From NCBI RefSeq assembly GCF_015910445.1, contig NZ_CP048882.1, forward strand, positions 5,887,501 to 5,951,500: 64,000 nt of DNA. Direction: 5' to 3'. This document shows positions 50,346 through 58,721 of the stretch, piece after piece. Positions within the stretch are counted from its first letter, which is position 1. Every line of letters starts with the position of its first letter. The notes under the pieces were generated by a model. That model did not search any database. It worked only from the letters and a program-made list of their open reading frames with translations, and was not told the origin of the DNA. The position numbers and the translations under genes are program-made. Source of the DNA: Streptomyces bathyalis (GTDB lineage Bacteria > Actinomycetota > Actinomycetes > Streptomycetales > Streptomycetaceae).

Positions 50346-52799
50346 TCAGCCCGTGAACGCCGCCAGCACTCCTGCCGTCAGCGCGGCGCGCTCCGTCATG
50401 CCGCTGACCGTCGTGTGCTCCGTGCGGGAGTGTGCGCCCGCACCGACCGCGCCGAGACCGTCGAGTACCGGCACGCCCGCCGCCAGCACGAAGTTGCCGT
50501 CGCTCGCGCCGCCCACGGACGTCTCCCGCAGGTCGAGACCGAGCGGCTCGGCACACGCTCGGGCCAGCCCGTACAGAAGGGCCACCTCGGGGGTGCGTTC
50601 GAAGACGGGCCGGTTCCACTCGCCCGTGACCGTGACGTTCGTGCGCGGATCCACCGGTGAGACGGCCGAGAGCGCCGTCTCGATGCGCTTCTGCTCCGCG
50701 GTGGAGGCGACCCGTATGTCGAAGTCGGCGACGGCCTGCCCGGCCGTGACGTTGCTGCGCGTACCGCCGTGCAGGACGCCGACGTTGACGGTCGTTCCGG
50801 CGGCATGATCGCTCAAGGAGCCCAGCCGCAGCACCTGGTGGGCGGCTTCCTGAATCGCGCTGGCGCCCGCCGTCGGGTCGAGCCCCGCGTGCGCCTCGAC
50901 GCCGTCGACGGTCAGGCGGAAGAGGCCGACGCCCTTGCGGGCCGTCTTGACCGCGCCGTCGGCCGCGGCCTCGAAGACGAGTGCCGCACGCGAGCGGGCC
51001 GCCTCGGCGACGATCGCGTCGCTCGAGGCGAGGCTGCCGGTCTCCTCGTCCCCGTTCAGCATGAGGGTGCACGCGGGACGCGGCAGCCCGAGCGCGTCGA
51101 GCGCCCGCAGCGCCCAAACGGCCTGCACCAGCCCTGCCTTCATGTCGAAGACACCCGGCCCGGAGATCGTCTCGTCCTCGCGCCGGAACGGCCACTCCAG
51201 CAGCGTGCCGGTGGGCCACACCGTGTCGTAGTGCGCCAGCAGCAGCACGGGCAGCGCCGTGCTGCCGGAGGCGCCGCCGCTGCCGGCCGATGGTTCCGGG
51301 CCCGATGCCGGGTAGCGGCGGACGACGATGTCACCGGCGTCCGCGCGCGGCAGCCGCTCCTCGGTGATCCCCGCGCTACCGGGCGCGCCGAGCGACTCGT
51401 CCAGCCAGCCGCGCAGCCACTCCAGGCAGGTGTGCAGCTCGGCGGGGTCGTCGCTGGAGCTGCCCTGCGCCGTGTACGCGGCGAGGTCGCTGACCATCTC
51501 CTCGCGGTGCTCCTCCAGCCACTTCTGTACGGCGCGGGCCTCGGGGCCGCCGAGCCGCGGTGCGGTGGGCAGACCTCCCGGGGCGGCGTCCGGCACGTCG
51601 GCGTCGCGGCCTGACGTCGCCGAGGTCCCGGCTTCACCTCCCGCTCCGGCCTCGCCTTCCGCCCCGGTGCCCGCCCCGGAGCCGGGCGCGGCCGAAGTCC
51701 CCGCGGCGTGCGGCGGGTTGGGACTTGAGGCGAGCCGGTCCAGCTCGTTCAGGCGGGCCTCCGACATCCCGCCGGGGTCCCGTTCGAGCTCCCGCAGTCC
51801 GCCGATGACCGCACGCAGCACGGGGGTCGCGATACCGGCGCGCTCCGCCTCCTCGAACACCGTGGCGTAGTGGGTGGTGACCTCCACGGGACGGCGGCGC
51901 ACGGCGATGTCGCGCCAGATGCCGCTCCGGTCCTTCGACTGGGTCCGCAGCCAAGCGGTGAGGCGGTCGGTGGCGGACTCGCGCACACCCGGGGGAGTGC
52001 CCTTGCGGAACGCCTGTGCCTCGAAGGCGTCGAAGGGCTCCAGCCGTACGCCCTTGGCCTCGGCGACGGCGAAGACCTCGTGCACCGCCGCGTACATGGC
52101 CTCGCGGTGACGGTCGATCAGGTCGGCCATCGCGGCGTCCGCGAGGGATGTCGCGGCGAGCATCGCGCCGAAGCCGGCCTTGGCCCACAGATAGCCCTCG
52201 ACGTTGTCGGTGGCGAGGGCGGGCCCCCAGGCCTGGAGGTCCTCGACCAGGCTCCGGACGCGCGGTGAGACCGGCGCTCCGCCGGGCTCGCCGACGACGA
52301 AGGCGCCGGGGCCGCCGTCGCGGACGACCCCGGGCCCGGTGACGTCGGCGAAGATGTTCACGAACGCGGCCACGGTGCGCTCCGGGCCCACGTGCTCCGC
52401 GATGAGCGCCTCGTTGAAGCCGTTCTGGACGGAGACGACGTAGCCGTCGGGCCCGAGCCTGGGTGCGATCCACCGCATGGCGTCCCCGGTGGCCTGCGCC
52501 TTGACGGCCAGCAGCACACGCGACAACCGGCGCGGCGCCACCAGGCCCCGGTGGCTGTCACCGTCGCCGCCGCTCTCAGGGTCCCCGGCGTCGAACTCCC
52601 CGGGGGTGAAGGCGGATACGCGCACGGCGGCGAAGCGGCCGCCCCCGTGATCCACCGTCAGACCGTGCGCCCTGATCGCGGCCACGTGCTCGGCGTCGGA
52701 GTCGACGACGGTGACGGGGTGCCCGGCACGGGCGAGGCTGTGCGCGATGGTGCCGCCGATCGCGCCCGCGCCCACGACCGTGTACGCGTCGCCGCTCAT
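50346..52799 (-). CDS. fusion of ketopantoate-reductase-like domain and M20 metallopeptidase
   Basis: This 817-residue protein is uninterrupted. Residues 1-360 resemble 2-dehydropantoate 2-reductase (PanE/ApbA): YTVVGAGAIGGTIAHSLARA is the NADP-binding turn, followed by LLAVKAQATGD, VVSVQNGFNEALIAEHVG and GYLWAKAGFGAMLAATSL. The usual Asn after the KxxxN Lys is Gly here. Residues 365-420 are a Gly/Ala/Glu linker. Residues 425-817 are an M20 peptidase: LLLAHYDTVWPTG (metal His/Asp), MLNGDEETGSLASSDA (catalytic Glu pair), GVEAHAGLDPTAGASAIQEA and VGGASDGNFV. The two families are normally separate proteins. Its ATG overlaps the SDR stop, and it is the last gene of the Lrp operon. Confidence 0.9.
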   Translation of the reverse strand: MSGDAYTVVGAGAIGGTIAHSLARAGHPVTVVDSDAEHVAAIRAHGLTVDHGGGRFAAVRVSAFTPGEFDAGDPESGGDGDSHRGLVAPRRLSRVLLAVKAQATGDAMRWIAPRLGPDGYVVSVQNGFNEALIAEHVGPERTVAAFVNIFADVTGPGVVRDGGPGAFVVGEPGGAPVSPRVRSLVEDLQAWGPALATDNVEGYLWAKAGFGAMLAATSLADAAMADLIDRHREAMYAAVHEVFAVAEAKGVRLEPFDAFEAQAFRKGTPPGVRESATDRLTAWLRTQSKDRSGIWRDIAVRRRPVEVTTHYATVFEEAERAGIATPVLRAVIGGLRELERDPGGMSEARLNELDRLASSPNPPHAAGTSAAPGSGAGTGAEGEAGAGGEAGTSATSGRDADVPDAAPGGLPTAPRLGGPEARAVQKWLEEHREEMVSDLAAYTAQGSSSDDPAELHTCLEWLRGWLDESLGAPGSAGITEERLPRADAGDIVVRRYPASGPEPSAGSGGASGSTALPVLLLAHYDTVWPTGTLLEWPFRREDETISGPGVFDMKAGLVQAVWALRALDALGLPRPACTLMLNGDEETGSLASSDAIVAEAARSRAALVFEAAADGAVKTARKGVGLFRLTVDGVEAHAGLDPTAGASAIQEAAHQVLRLGSLSDHAAGTTVNVGVLHGGTRSNVTAGQAVADFDIRVASTAEQKRIETALSAVSPVDPRTNVTVTGEWNRPVFERTPEVALLYGLARACAEPLGLDLRETSVGGASDGNFVLAAGVPVLDGLGAVGAGAHSRTEHTTVSGMTERAALTAGVLAAFTG

Positions 52800-53719
52800 A
52801 CGGTGCTTCCTTCCGTCTCGTTCCCGCCCCGGTTTCCTGCCTGTTCGGACCCGGGGGCGTCAGGCGCGGGCCCGTTCGCGGCCCCGTTCGCGGGCCCGGG
52901 CGGCCACAGCCGGGGCAGGTGGCCCGCGCCCGTACCGGAGCCTCCGTCGACGCGCAGGATCTCCCCGGTGATCCACGCGGCCTCGTCACCCGCGATCCAT
53001 CGCACGGCGCGGGCGACGTCCTCCGGGGTTCCGGGCCGCCCGAGCGGATTCGCGGACACTGCCGCCGCATACTCCGGCGCGACCGGGTTGCAGTCGCTGG
53101 CGACCGGTACGAAGCCGGGACTGACGGCGTTGACGCGGATGCCGTGCGGGCCGAGTTCGAGTGCCGCCGCCCGCGTTGCCATCTCCAGCGCCGCCTTCGA
53201 GGCCGCGTACGGGCCCCCGCCGGGACGGGCCCGCAGCGCCGCCCCTGACGAGATGTTGACCACCGAGGCAGGGCGGGACGCCGCGACGGCACGGCGGGCC
53301 AGCGCCGCCGTCGCGAGTGCGGGCGCCCGTGAGTTGAGGGCGAAGATCCGGTCCCACAGCTGTGTCCCGGCCTCCGCGGCGCCGTCCTCTCCGCAGTGCA
53401 CGTCGATCATGTCGAGCGAGGGGTAGATGCCTGCCGCGTTCACGAGCACGTCGACGCCGCCTCGCGCCTGCCATGCGCGGTCCACCGCCTCGCCGGGGCC
53501 GCCGGGCGACGCCAGGTCCACGCGGATCTGCCCGGCGTCCAGTGCCGCGGCGGCGGCCGCGAGTCCGTCACCGTCGACGTCCACCAGGGTCAGCGCGGCG
53601 TCCACGCCGCAGCCACCTTCCGAGGCGAACGTCTCCGCGACGGCCCGGCCGATGCCTCCGGCCGCGCCCGTCACCACGACGTGGACCGGGGCACGTCCTT
53701 CCGGCCGTGCCCCCGCCAT
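52796..53719 (-). CDS. SDR family oxidoreductase
   Basis: This is a 307-residue classical short-chain dehydrogenase. VVVTGAAGGIGRAVAETFAS is the TGxxxGxG cofactor turn, VLVNAAGIYPS the NAG motif, ASVVNISSGAALR contains the catalytic Ser, and GGPYAASKAALEMATRA has Tyr171 and Lys175. GIRVNAVSPGFVPV and WITGEILRVDGGSGTGAG complete the family pattern. A 45-residue Pro/Gly/Asn-rich tail extends beyond the normal end. It probably oxidises or reduces a hydroxyl or keto group of the pathway intermediate. The start shares one base with the transporter stop (TGATG), and the stop overlaps the fusion gene as ATGA. Confidence 0.93.
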   Translation of the reverse strand: MAGARPEGRAPVHVVVTGAAGGIGRAVAETFASEGGCGVDAALTLVDVDGDGLAAAAAALDAGQIRVDLASPGGPGEAVDRAWQARGGVDVLVNAAGIYPSLDMIDVHCGEDGAAEAGTQLWDRIFALNSRAPALATAALARRAVAASRPASVVNISSGAALRARPGGGPYAASKAALEMATRAAALELGPHGIRVNAVSPGFVPVASDCNPVAPEYAAAVSANPLGRPGTPEDVARAVRWIAGDEAAWITGEILRVDGGSGTGAGHLPRLWPPGPANGAANGPAPDAPGSEQAGNRGGNETEGSTV

Positions 53720-55041
53720 CAGTCGAACTCCTTGTTCTTCGTCTCCGGCATCGTCAGATAGACGACGAGTGAGATGAGCGCCGCGCCCGAGACGTACAGC
53801 CACACCAGTCCGCCGTGCCCGGCGTCGTTGAGCCACGTCGTGACGTAGGGCGCCGTCCCGCCGAAGAGGGCCACGGCCAGCGCGTAGGGAAGGGCGATGC
53901 CAGTGGCCCGCACCTCCGGCGGGAACTGCTCCGCCATGATCACCGCGCAGTTCGCCGAGTAGCCGAGGATCAGGAGCATGCCCGTCAGCTGCACGAAGAA
54001 GAGGCTGGCGAAGCTGTTGCTCAGCATGTGCAGCAGCGGCCAGGACAGCACGACGAAGCCTCCGGCGAAGCCGGCCATCGTGGGCTTGCGCCCGATGCGG
54101 TCCGACAGCTTCCCCACGAACGGCAGCAGCGAGATGAAGATCACCAGGCAGATGGTCTGCGACAGCAGCGCCTTGTCCATCGGTATGCCGGTCGCGAGGT
54201 TCGCGTACGTCGGCAGATACGTGATCCACACGTAGTAGGTGAGGGTGCCCGCGACGGTGATGCCGACGACGCGCAGGGCGGCACCCGGGTGCTCGCGGAA
54301 CATCGCGGCGAGCGGATTGCGCCGCGAACGTCCGCTCCGCGCGGTCTCGTTGAAGGAGGCGGTGTCCTCGACGGAGACGCGCAGCCACAAGCCGATCAGG
54401 CCGAGCAGCCCGCCGATGACGAAGGCGAGCCGCCAGCCCCACGAGTGCAGCGCGTCGTCGCTCAGCGCGGACGTCAGCACGGTGCCCAGCAGCGAAGCGA
54501 TGAGCGTGCCCGCGCCGACGGAGACCTGCTGCCAGGACCCGGCGAACCCGCGCCGCCCGGCCGCCGCGGACTCCACGAGGAAGGCCGAGGAGGAGCCGAA
54601 CTCGCCGCCTGCCGAGAAGCCCTGCACGAGCCGCGCGGCCAGCAGCACCGCGGGCGCCGCGACGCCGATCGACTCGTAGCCCGGGGTCAGGGCGATGATG
54701 AACGAGGCCCCCGCCATCAGCCCGACCGTGAGTGTGAGGCCCTTCTTGCGCCCGAACTTGTCCGCGTACGCGCCGAGTACGGCGGCGCCCACAGGCCGTA
54801 CGACGAATCCGACGGCGAAGACGGCGAGCGTGGACAGCAAGGCGACGGCGCCCTCGGCCTTCGGGAAGAACACCTCCGAGATGACCTTCACGAAGATCGA
54901 GTAGAGCGCCCAGTCGACCCACTCGACGGTGTTGCCGATGGTCCCGGCCAGGATCGCCTTGCGCTGTGCCCGGGTGAGGCGGCCGTCGGTCGCAGGGCTG
55001 CCGCCGGGTCCGGTGGACGCGGGTGAGGTTCCGGTGCTCAT
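53719..55041 (-). CDS. MFS transporter, metabolite:H+ symporter (MHS) family
   Basis: This is a 440-residue twelve-helix transporter. ILAGTIGNTVEWVDWALYSI is the MHS-type first helix (GNxxEWxD), VGFVVRPVGAAVLGAYADKF and GRKKGLTLTV form the MFS signature loop, and LVQGFSAGGEFGSSSAFLVE is the conserved helix 4 of MHS carriers. GWRLAFVIGGLLGLIGLWLR begins the central loop, and LLPFVGKLSDRIGRKPTMAG repeats the signature in the second half. Family members import organic acids, betaines, shikimate or proline with protons. It lies between a deacetylase-like enzyme and an SDR with one-base overlaps, so it should bring in the operon substrate. Confidence 0.94.
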   Translation of the reverse strand: MSTGTSPASTGPGGSPATDGRLTRAQRKAILAGTIGNTVEWVDWALYSIFVKVISEVFFPKAEGAVALLSTLAVFAVGFVVRPVGAAVLGAYADKFGRKKGLTLTVGLMAGASFIIALTPGYESIGVAAPAVLLAARLVQGFSAGGEFGSSSAFLVESAAAGRRGFAGSWQQVSVGAGTLIASLLGTVLTSALSDDALHSWGWRLAFVIGGLLGLIGLWLRVSVEDTASFNETARSGRSRRNPLAAMFREHPGAALRVVGITVAGTLTYYVWITYLPTYANLATGIPMDKALLSQTICLVIFISLLPFVGKLSDRIGRKPTMAGFAGGFVVLSWPLLHMLSNSFASLFFVQLTGMLLILGYSANCAVIMAEQFPPEVRATGIALPYALAVALFGGTAPYVTTWLNDAGHGGLVWLYVSGAALISLVVYLTMPETKNKEFD

Positions 55042-56036
55042 CAGGGCTGCTCCGTCGGGGAGTTCGATGCGGTGGGCCGGCCGAGCTGGTCGCGGGCGGT
55101 GCCCGCCAGCTGGTCGTGGGTGGCGAACCACACGCCGCGGTGGCCGCTGACGTGGTCGAGCAGCTCGCGCAGGATCACCAGGCGCGAGCGGTGCCCGATG
55201 ACGTGGGGGTGCATGGTCAGCTGGAAGACGCCGCCGTCGCGGTAGGCCGCGTCGAACTCGTCCCGCCATATCTCCAGGACGTCGCGGGGGCGGGTGTAGG
55301 GGCGCAGCGCGGTGAAGCGGTCCATCGTGAAGTACGGGGCGTCGTCGCGGATCCAGTCGACGGGGATCTCCACCAGGCCGGTCGGGCGGCCGTGTGCCAC
55401 CACCTCGTACGGCTCGTCGTCCGCCATGAGGGACGAGTCGTAGAGGAAGCCCAGGTCGAGGACCGTCTCCAGCGTGGAGTCGCTGAAGTCCCAGGAGGGG
55501 GTGCGGATTCCGGTCGGCGTCCGGCCCGTGATGTCGGTGAGGGTCTCCAGCGCGCGCCGGATGAGCGTCTTCTCGTCCTCGGCGGCGAGCAGGGTGTTCC
55601 GCTCGTGGATCCAGCCGTGCACGCCGACCTCGTGACCTTCCCGCACGTAGCGGCGGGCCTCGTCGGGGTGGAGGAGTGCGGAGACGGCGGGCATGAAGAA
55701 CGTGGCCGGTGCGCTGTAGCGCTCCAGGAGCTCCAGCACACGGCCGGCGCCCTTGCGTGCCCCGTACTCGCCCTGCGCGAGGAGGCCGGGGCTGGTCTCG
55801 CCGTCGCGCAGCGGGATCGTCTCGTGGTCGGAGTCGAAGGAGAGAGCCACCGCGACCCGCGCGCCGTCCGGCCAGCGGGGCGGCAGCAGTCCGCGCCCGG
55901 CGCGGACGGCCTCGACATGGCCGCGCCATACCGGCTCCGGCCACTGCCAGGAGGGCGTGGCCGCATGCGGGTCCGGCGCCGGGGAACGGGAGGGGCCGGC
56001 TCCGGCGGCGTTGGCCGCGGGATCGTCGTGGGACAT
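55041..56036 (-). CDS. polysaccharide deacetylase/cyclic amidase family protein (NodB fold)
   Basis: This 331-residue NodB-fold hydrolase resembles the PuuE/HpPgdA-like branch that acts on allantoin, cyclic imides or amides as well as peptidoglycan. RVAVALSFDSDHETIPLRDG contains the metal Asp, HEVGVHGWIHERNTLLAAED the metal His pair (HGWxHE), GIRTPSWDFSDSTLETVLDL the substrate-loop Arg, and VFQLTMHPHVIGHRSRLVIL the late His. There is no signal peptide, so it is cytoplasmic, which fits a catabolic cyclic amidase rather than a wall deacetylase. Its stop shares a base with the transporter start. It is the first structural gene after the Lrp regulator. Confidence 0.88.
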   Translation of the reverse strand: MSHDDPAANAAGAGPSRSPAPDPHAATPSWQWPEPVWRGHVEAVRAGRGLLPPRWPDGARVAVALSFDSDHETIPLRDGETSPGLLAQGEYGARKGAGRVLELLERYSAPATFFMPAVSALLHPDEARRYVREGHEVGVHGWIHERNTLLAAEDEKTLIRRALETLTDITGRTPTGIRTPSWDFSDSTLETVLDLGFLYDSSLMADDEPYEVVAHGRPTGLVEIPVDWIRDDAPYFTMDRFTALRPYTRPRDVLEIWRDEFDAAYRDGGVFQLTMHPHVIGHRSRLVILRELLDHVSGHRGVWFATHDQLAGTARDQLGRPTASNSPTEQP

Positions 56037-56156
56037 GGTGCCTCGCAGGGGGATCGGGGAGGAGCGGTGATCGGGCGGGGGAGCGGGCCGGGAGCCCGTC
56101 CAAGGGATGGGGCGGGCGGTGCGATGGAGCCTCGGGCGCGGGACCGGGGTCGCCGG

Positions 56157-57164
56157 TCAGGCGTCGAACTGGTCCATGCGGGTCCACGCGCCTTTGAGCG
56201 TGACGAGGTGGAGCGTGACGTCGGAGCCGTTGAGGCCGGGCAGTGCGCCGATGACCTCGTCGGTGTAGCGGAAGAGGTCGGTGCGGCGCGGCAGCACCAT
56301 GTGGCCGACCAGGTTGAACCGGCCGGTGGCTGCCGCGAGGAACTTCGTCCCCGGATGCTTGGCGAGCTGCCGGCCGGCGGCCTCAAGACGTCCGGGGTCG
56401 ATGGAGAGCCAGAGCATGAACTCGGCCTCGTAGCCGAGCAGCGCCGGCTCGGCGAGAGTGCGGAAGTGCAGGCAGCCGCGGGCGACCATCCGGTCGAGTG
56501 CCCGGGCGACGCTGGACTCGCTGCGCCCGAGGTTCCGGGCGATGGTCGTCACCGGAAGCCGTCCGTCCGTGGCGAGCTCACCGACGACCTCACGCTCGAG
56601 TTCGGTGAGCGGCTGCGGCGCCTTGTCCCAGTCGACGCGCTCGTACGGGGGCGGCTGGGCGGGACGCAGCTCGGCCACGGCCTGTTCCGGCAGCAGCCCG
56701 GTGTCCCACAACGCCGCGGAGGAGAAGGTGCGGATGACCGCGACGTGCTCGGTGCCCGCGATGAGATGGGCCCCGGGCAGGTCGGTGTAGAGCAGCCGCA
56801 GCAGCTCTTCGTTGTCGCGGGCGACGAAATCGACGATCAGGTCGGCGGTGCCCGTGACGAGGGCGAGGAACCGGGCTTCCGGGCACTCGGCCAGCAACTC
56901 CGCGAGTTCCAGCCCCTTGCCGGGACGCGCCTGAACACGCACCAGCATCGAGGAGCCGCCGCCGGTGCGGTCCAGTTCGACCGCACCGACGACATGAAGG
57001 AGCCTGCGCTCGCGAAGTGCGTTGAAGCGGCGCTGGGCGGTGGATTCACTCGTCCCCGCCCAGCGGGCTATTCCGGCCCAGGGAGCGCGACCGTTGAGCT
57101 GGAGCGCCGCGATGATGCGGCGATCCAGCGCATCGATCATGTCGGCGCTCGCTCGCGGGGTCAT
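56157..57164 (-). CDS. Lrp/AsnC family transcriptional regulator (two-module)
   Basis: This 335-residue regulator contains two AsnC-type halves. The first HTH is IDALDRRIIAALQLNGRAPW then AGTSESTAQRRFNALRERRL, with its ligand domain around RPGKGLELAELLAECPEARF. The second HTH is LTELEREVVGELATDGRLPV then LGRSESSVARALDRMVARGC, followed by LEAAGRQLAKHPGTKFLAAA. Double-length Lrp proteins are common in actinobacteria. It is transcribed with, and 120 bases ahead of, the deacetylase gene, so it likely controls the operon in response to an amino-acid-like ligand. No ribosome site is seen before ATG 57164; TAACGT 10 bases upstream may mean a leaderless transcript. Confidence 0.93.
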   Translation of the reverse strand: MTPRASADMIDALDRRIIAALQLNGRAPWAGIARWAGTSESTAQRRFNALRERRLLHVVGAVELDRTGGGSSMLVRVQARPGKGLELAELLAECPEARFLALVTGTADLIVDFVARDNEELLRLLYTDLPGAHLIAGTEHVAVIRTFSSAALWDTGLLPEQAVAELRPAQPPPYERVDWDKAPQPLTELEREVVGELATDGRLPVTTIARNLGRSESSVARALDRMVARGCLHFRTLAEPALLGYEAEFMLWLSIDPGRLEAAGRQLAKHPGTKFLAAATGRFNLVGHMVLPRRTDLFRYTDEVIGALPGLNGSDVTLHLVTLKGAWTRMDQFDA

Positions 57165-57426
57165 GGGCCGGACGTTAGGGAAGCGGCCCCGGGGCGTCAA
57201 TGCCGGAATCCCTCATCAGAAGCCGCTCGCAGCCGGTGATCGGCCGCGACCGGAGCTGTTGAGGCTGGGAATCACCAGTCTTCGCGTCCGTGTGACGTCG
57301 GTTACGGCGTGGGGGATTCCGGCAGAAGGAATTCCGGAAAACCGGCCCCGCAGGCGGCTCACGGCGACACGGGCGACGGCCGGACGCGGGCTGCCGGTGC
57401 CCGCCGGGGTGCGGGACAATGACCAC

Positions 57427-57849
57427 ATGACCGAACGGAAGCCGCCCGGCATCGCCTTCGAGTCCTGGGTCGACAAGCAGATCCGCGAGGCCGAGGAGCG
57501 CGGCGCCTTCGTTGACCTTCCCGGCGCGGGCAAGCCGCTGCGGGACGCGGACGCACCGTACGACGAGAACTGGTGGCTGAAGCAGAAGATGCGCGACGAG
57601 GGCCTGTCGCATCTGCCGCCGACCCTGGCGCTGCGCAAGGAGGCCGAGGACGCGCTGAAGGCGGCTTCGCGCGCACGGTCGGAGAAGGAAGTGCGGCGGA
57701 TCGTGAACGGGATCAACGACAAGATCCTGGAAGCCATCCGTCGGCCGCCCTCCGGTCCGCCGCTCAATCTGACGCCGTACGACGTGGATCGGGTCGTCGC
57801 GGAATGGCGCGAGGGCCGGGACCGCGAGGAGAGCGGCCCCGGCGCCTGA
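57427..57849 (+). CDS. DUF1992 (DnaJ-homologue C28-like) protein
   Basis: This 140-residue protein matches DUF1992. FESWVDKQIREAEERGAFVD, LPGAGKPLRD and DENWWLKQKMRDEGLSHLPP are the family hallmarks (the GxGkPl motif and the WWLKQKM helix), followed by LRKEAEDALKAASRARSEKE. The family occurs alone in bacteria and within DNAJC28 of animals; its function is unknown. There is no signal peptide. It is divergent from the Lrp gene across 262 bases, with GTG 57412 as a less likely start. Confidence 0.93.
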   Translation: MTERKPPGIAFESWVDKQIREAEERGAFVDLPGAGKPLRDADAPYDENWWLKQKMRDEGLSHLPPTLALRKEAEDALKAASRARSEKEVRRIVNGINDKILEAIRRPPSGPPLNLTPYDVDRVVAEWREGRDREESGPGA

Positions 57850-57861
57850 CGCGGCCCGCGG

Positions 57862-58152
57862 CTACGGCAGCAGCGAACGCACCAGCCTGCACGTGGTGTT
57901 GGACGGCGGGTGCACGCCGATGCGGGCCGCCGTGCGGCGGATCGTGTGGTCGCGGGCCTGACCCGGCGTGTAGACACCGGAGTCGAGCAGGGCGATGGCT
58001 ATGCGCATCGCCTTCAGCTGGCGGTTGTGCGAGACGTACCACTCCCGCGGCCGGCCCGCCGGCAGCCGCTTCTTCGGGAGTGAGGCGTCGTGCGTGGCGG
58101 GAAAGGCGAGCGGCAGAGGGGGCGTCAGGGTGCTGGCTGTGGCTGCGGTCAT
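57862..58152 (-). CDS. small conserved protein of unknown function
   Basis: This 96-residue basic protein starts at ATG 58152 after CGGAGGTC. The N-terminus is variable. The C-terminal part REWYVSHNRQLKAMRIAIAL then LDSGVYTPGQARDHTIRRTA and ARIGVHPPSNTTCRLVRSLL looks helical and conserved-like, perhaps DNA-binding. I do not recognise a named family. It converges with DUF1992 and has no operon partner. Confidence 0.65.
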   Translation of the reverse strand: MTAATASTLTPPLPLAFPATHDASLPKKRLPAGRPREWYVSHNRQLKAMRIAIALLDSGVYTPGQARDHTIRRTAARIGVHPPSNTTCRLVRSLLP

Positions 58153-58721
58153 CGGCGACCTCCGTGAACGTCGTGACGTGGGTGACGTACTGACGCGACT
58201 GGTGTGCTGACGTGGTGAACCGGCCTGGATTCCGCGTCGTTCTCTGGTTCCCAGAATACCGCCGGGCACTGACAACGAAGGGGTTCTGGAAGCCGTCAAC
58301 TTCCCAGGTCACAAAGGATGTTGGACGCCTTCTCCGGGGCCGTACCAGACCGCTGACCGACGTGTTCCGTGCGTGGCGTTCCGCGTCCTTCGAAGCGCTC
58401 TTGCCGAAGCTGTTCCGCGGACGAGGGCGAGGAGGTCGGGGAGGCCGGCGAGGAGAACGGGATCGGCCTGTCCGCACGGGCAGTTCGCGCGCCTGGGGTC
58501 CGAACTGCCGCCGTATCGAGTCGTGTCGGGTACCGAGCGCGGGGCGGACGACGCAGGCACCCCTGGCGCCAGCGTCGCACCCGCCCGCCGTCACCGGCCC
58601 CGGACCGTCCCTGCCGGCCCGGCCCGGCTCGTCGACCGCCCGGCGGGACGGTCGACGCCGCGCACGCAGCTCGGGGGGCGCGGGCTTCACCCGCGGTGCG
58701 GGACCGTGTCCGCCGGTTCGC
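58153..58721. other. gene-free spacer of about 570 bases
   Basis: No frame here combines a ribosome site with a recognisable domain. Bases 58190-58330 are AT-richer and probably hold the promoter of the minus-strand gene at 58152. The rest, up to the end of the FAD gene, is GC-rich and uninformative. Confidence 0.45.
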
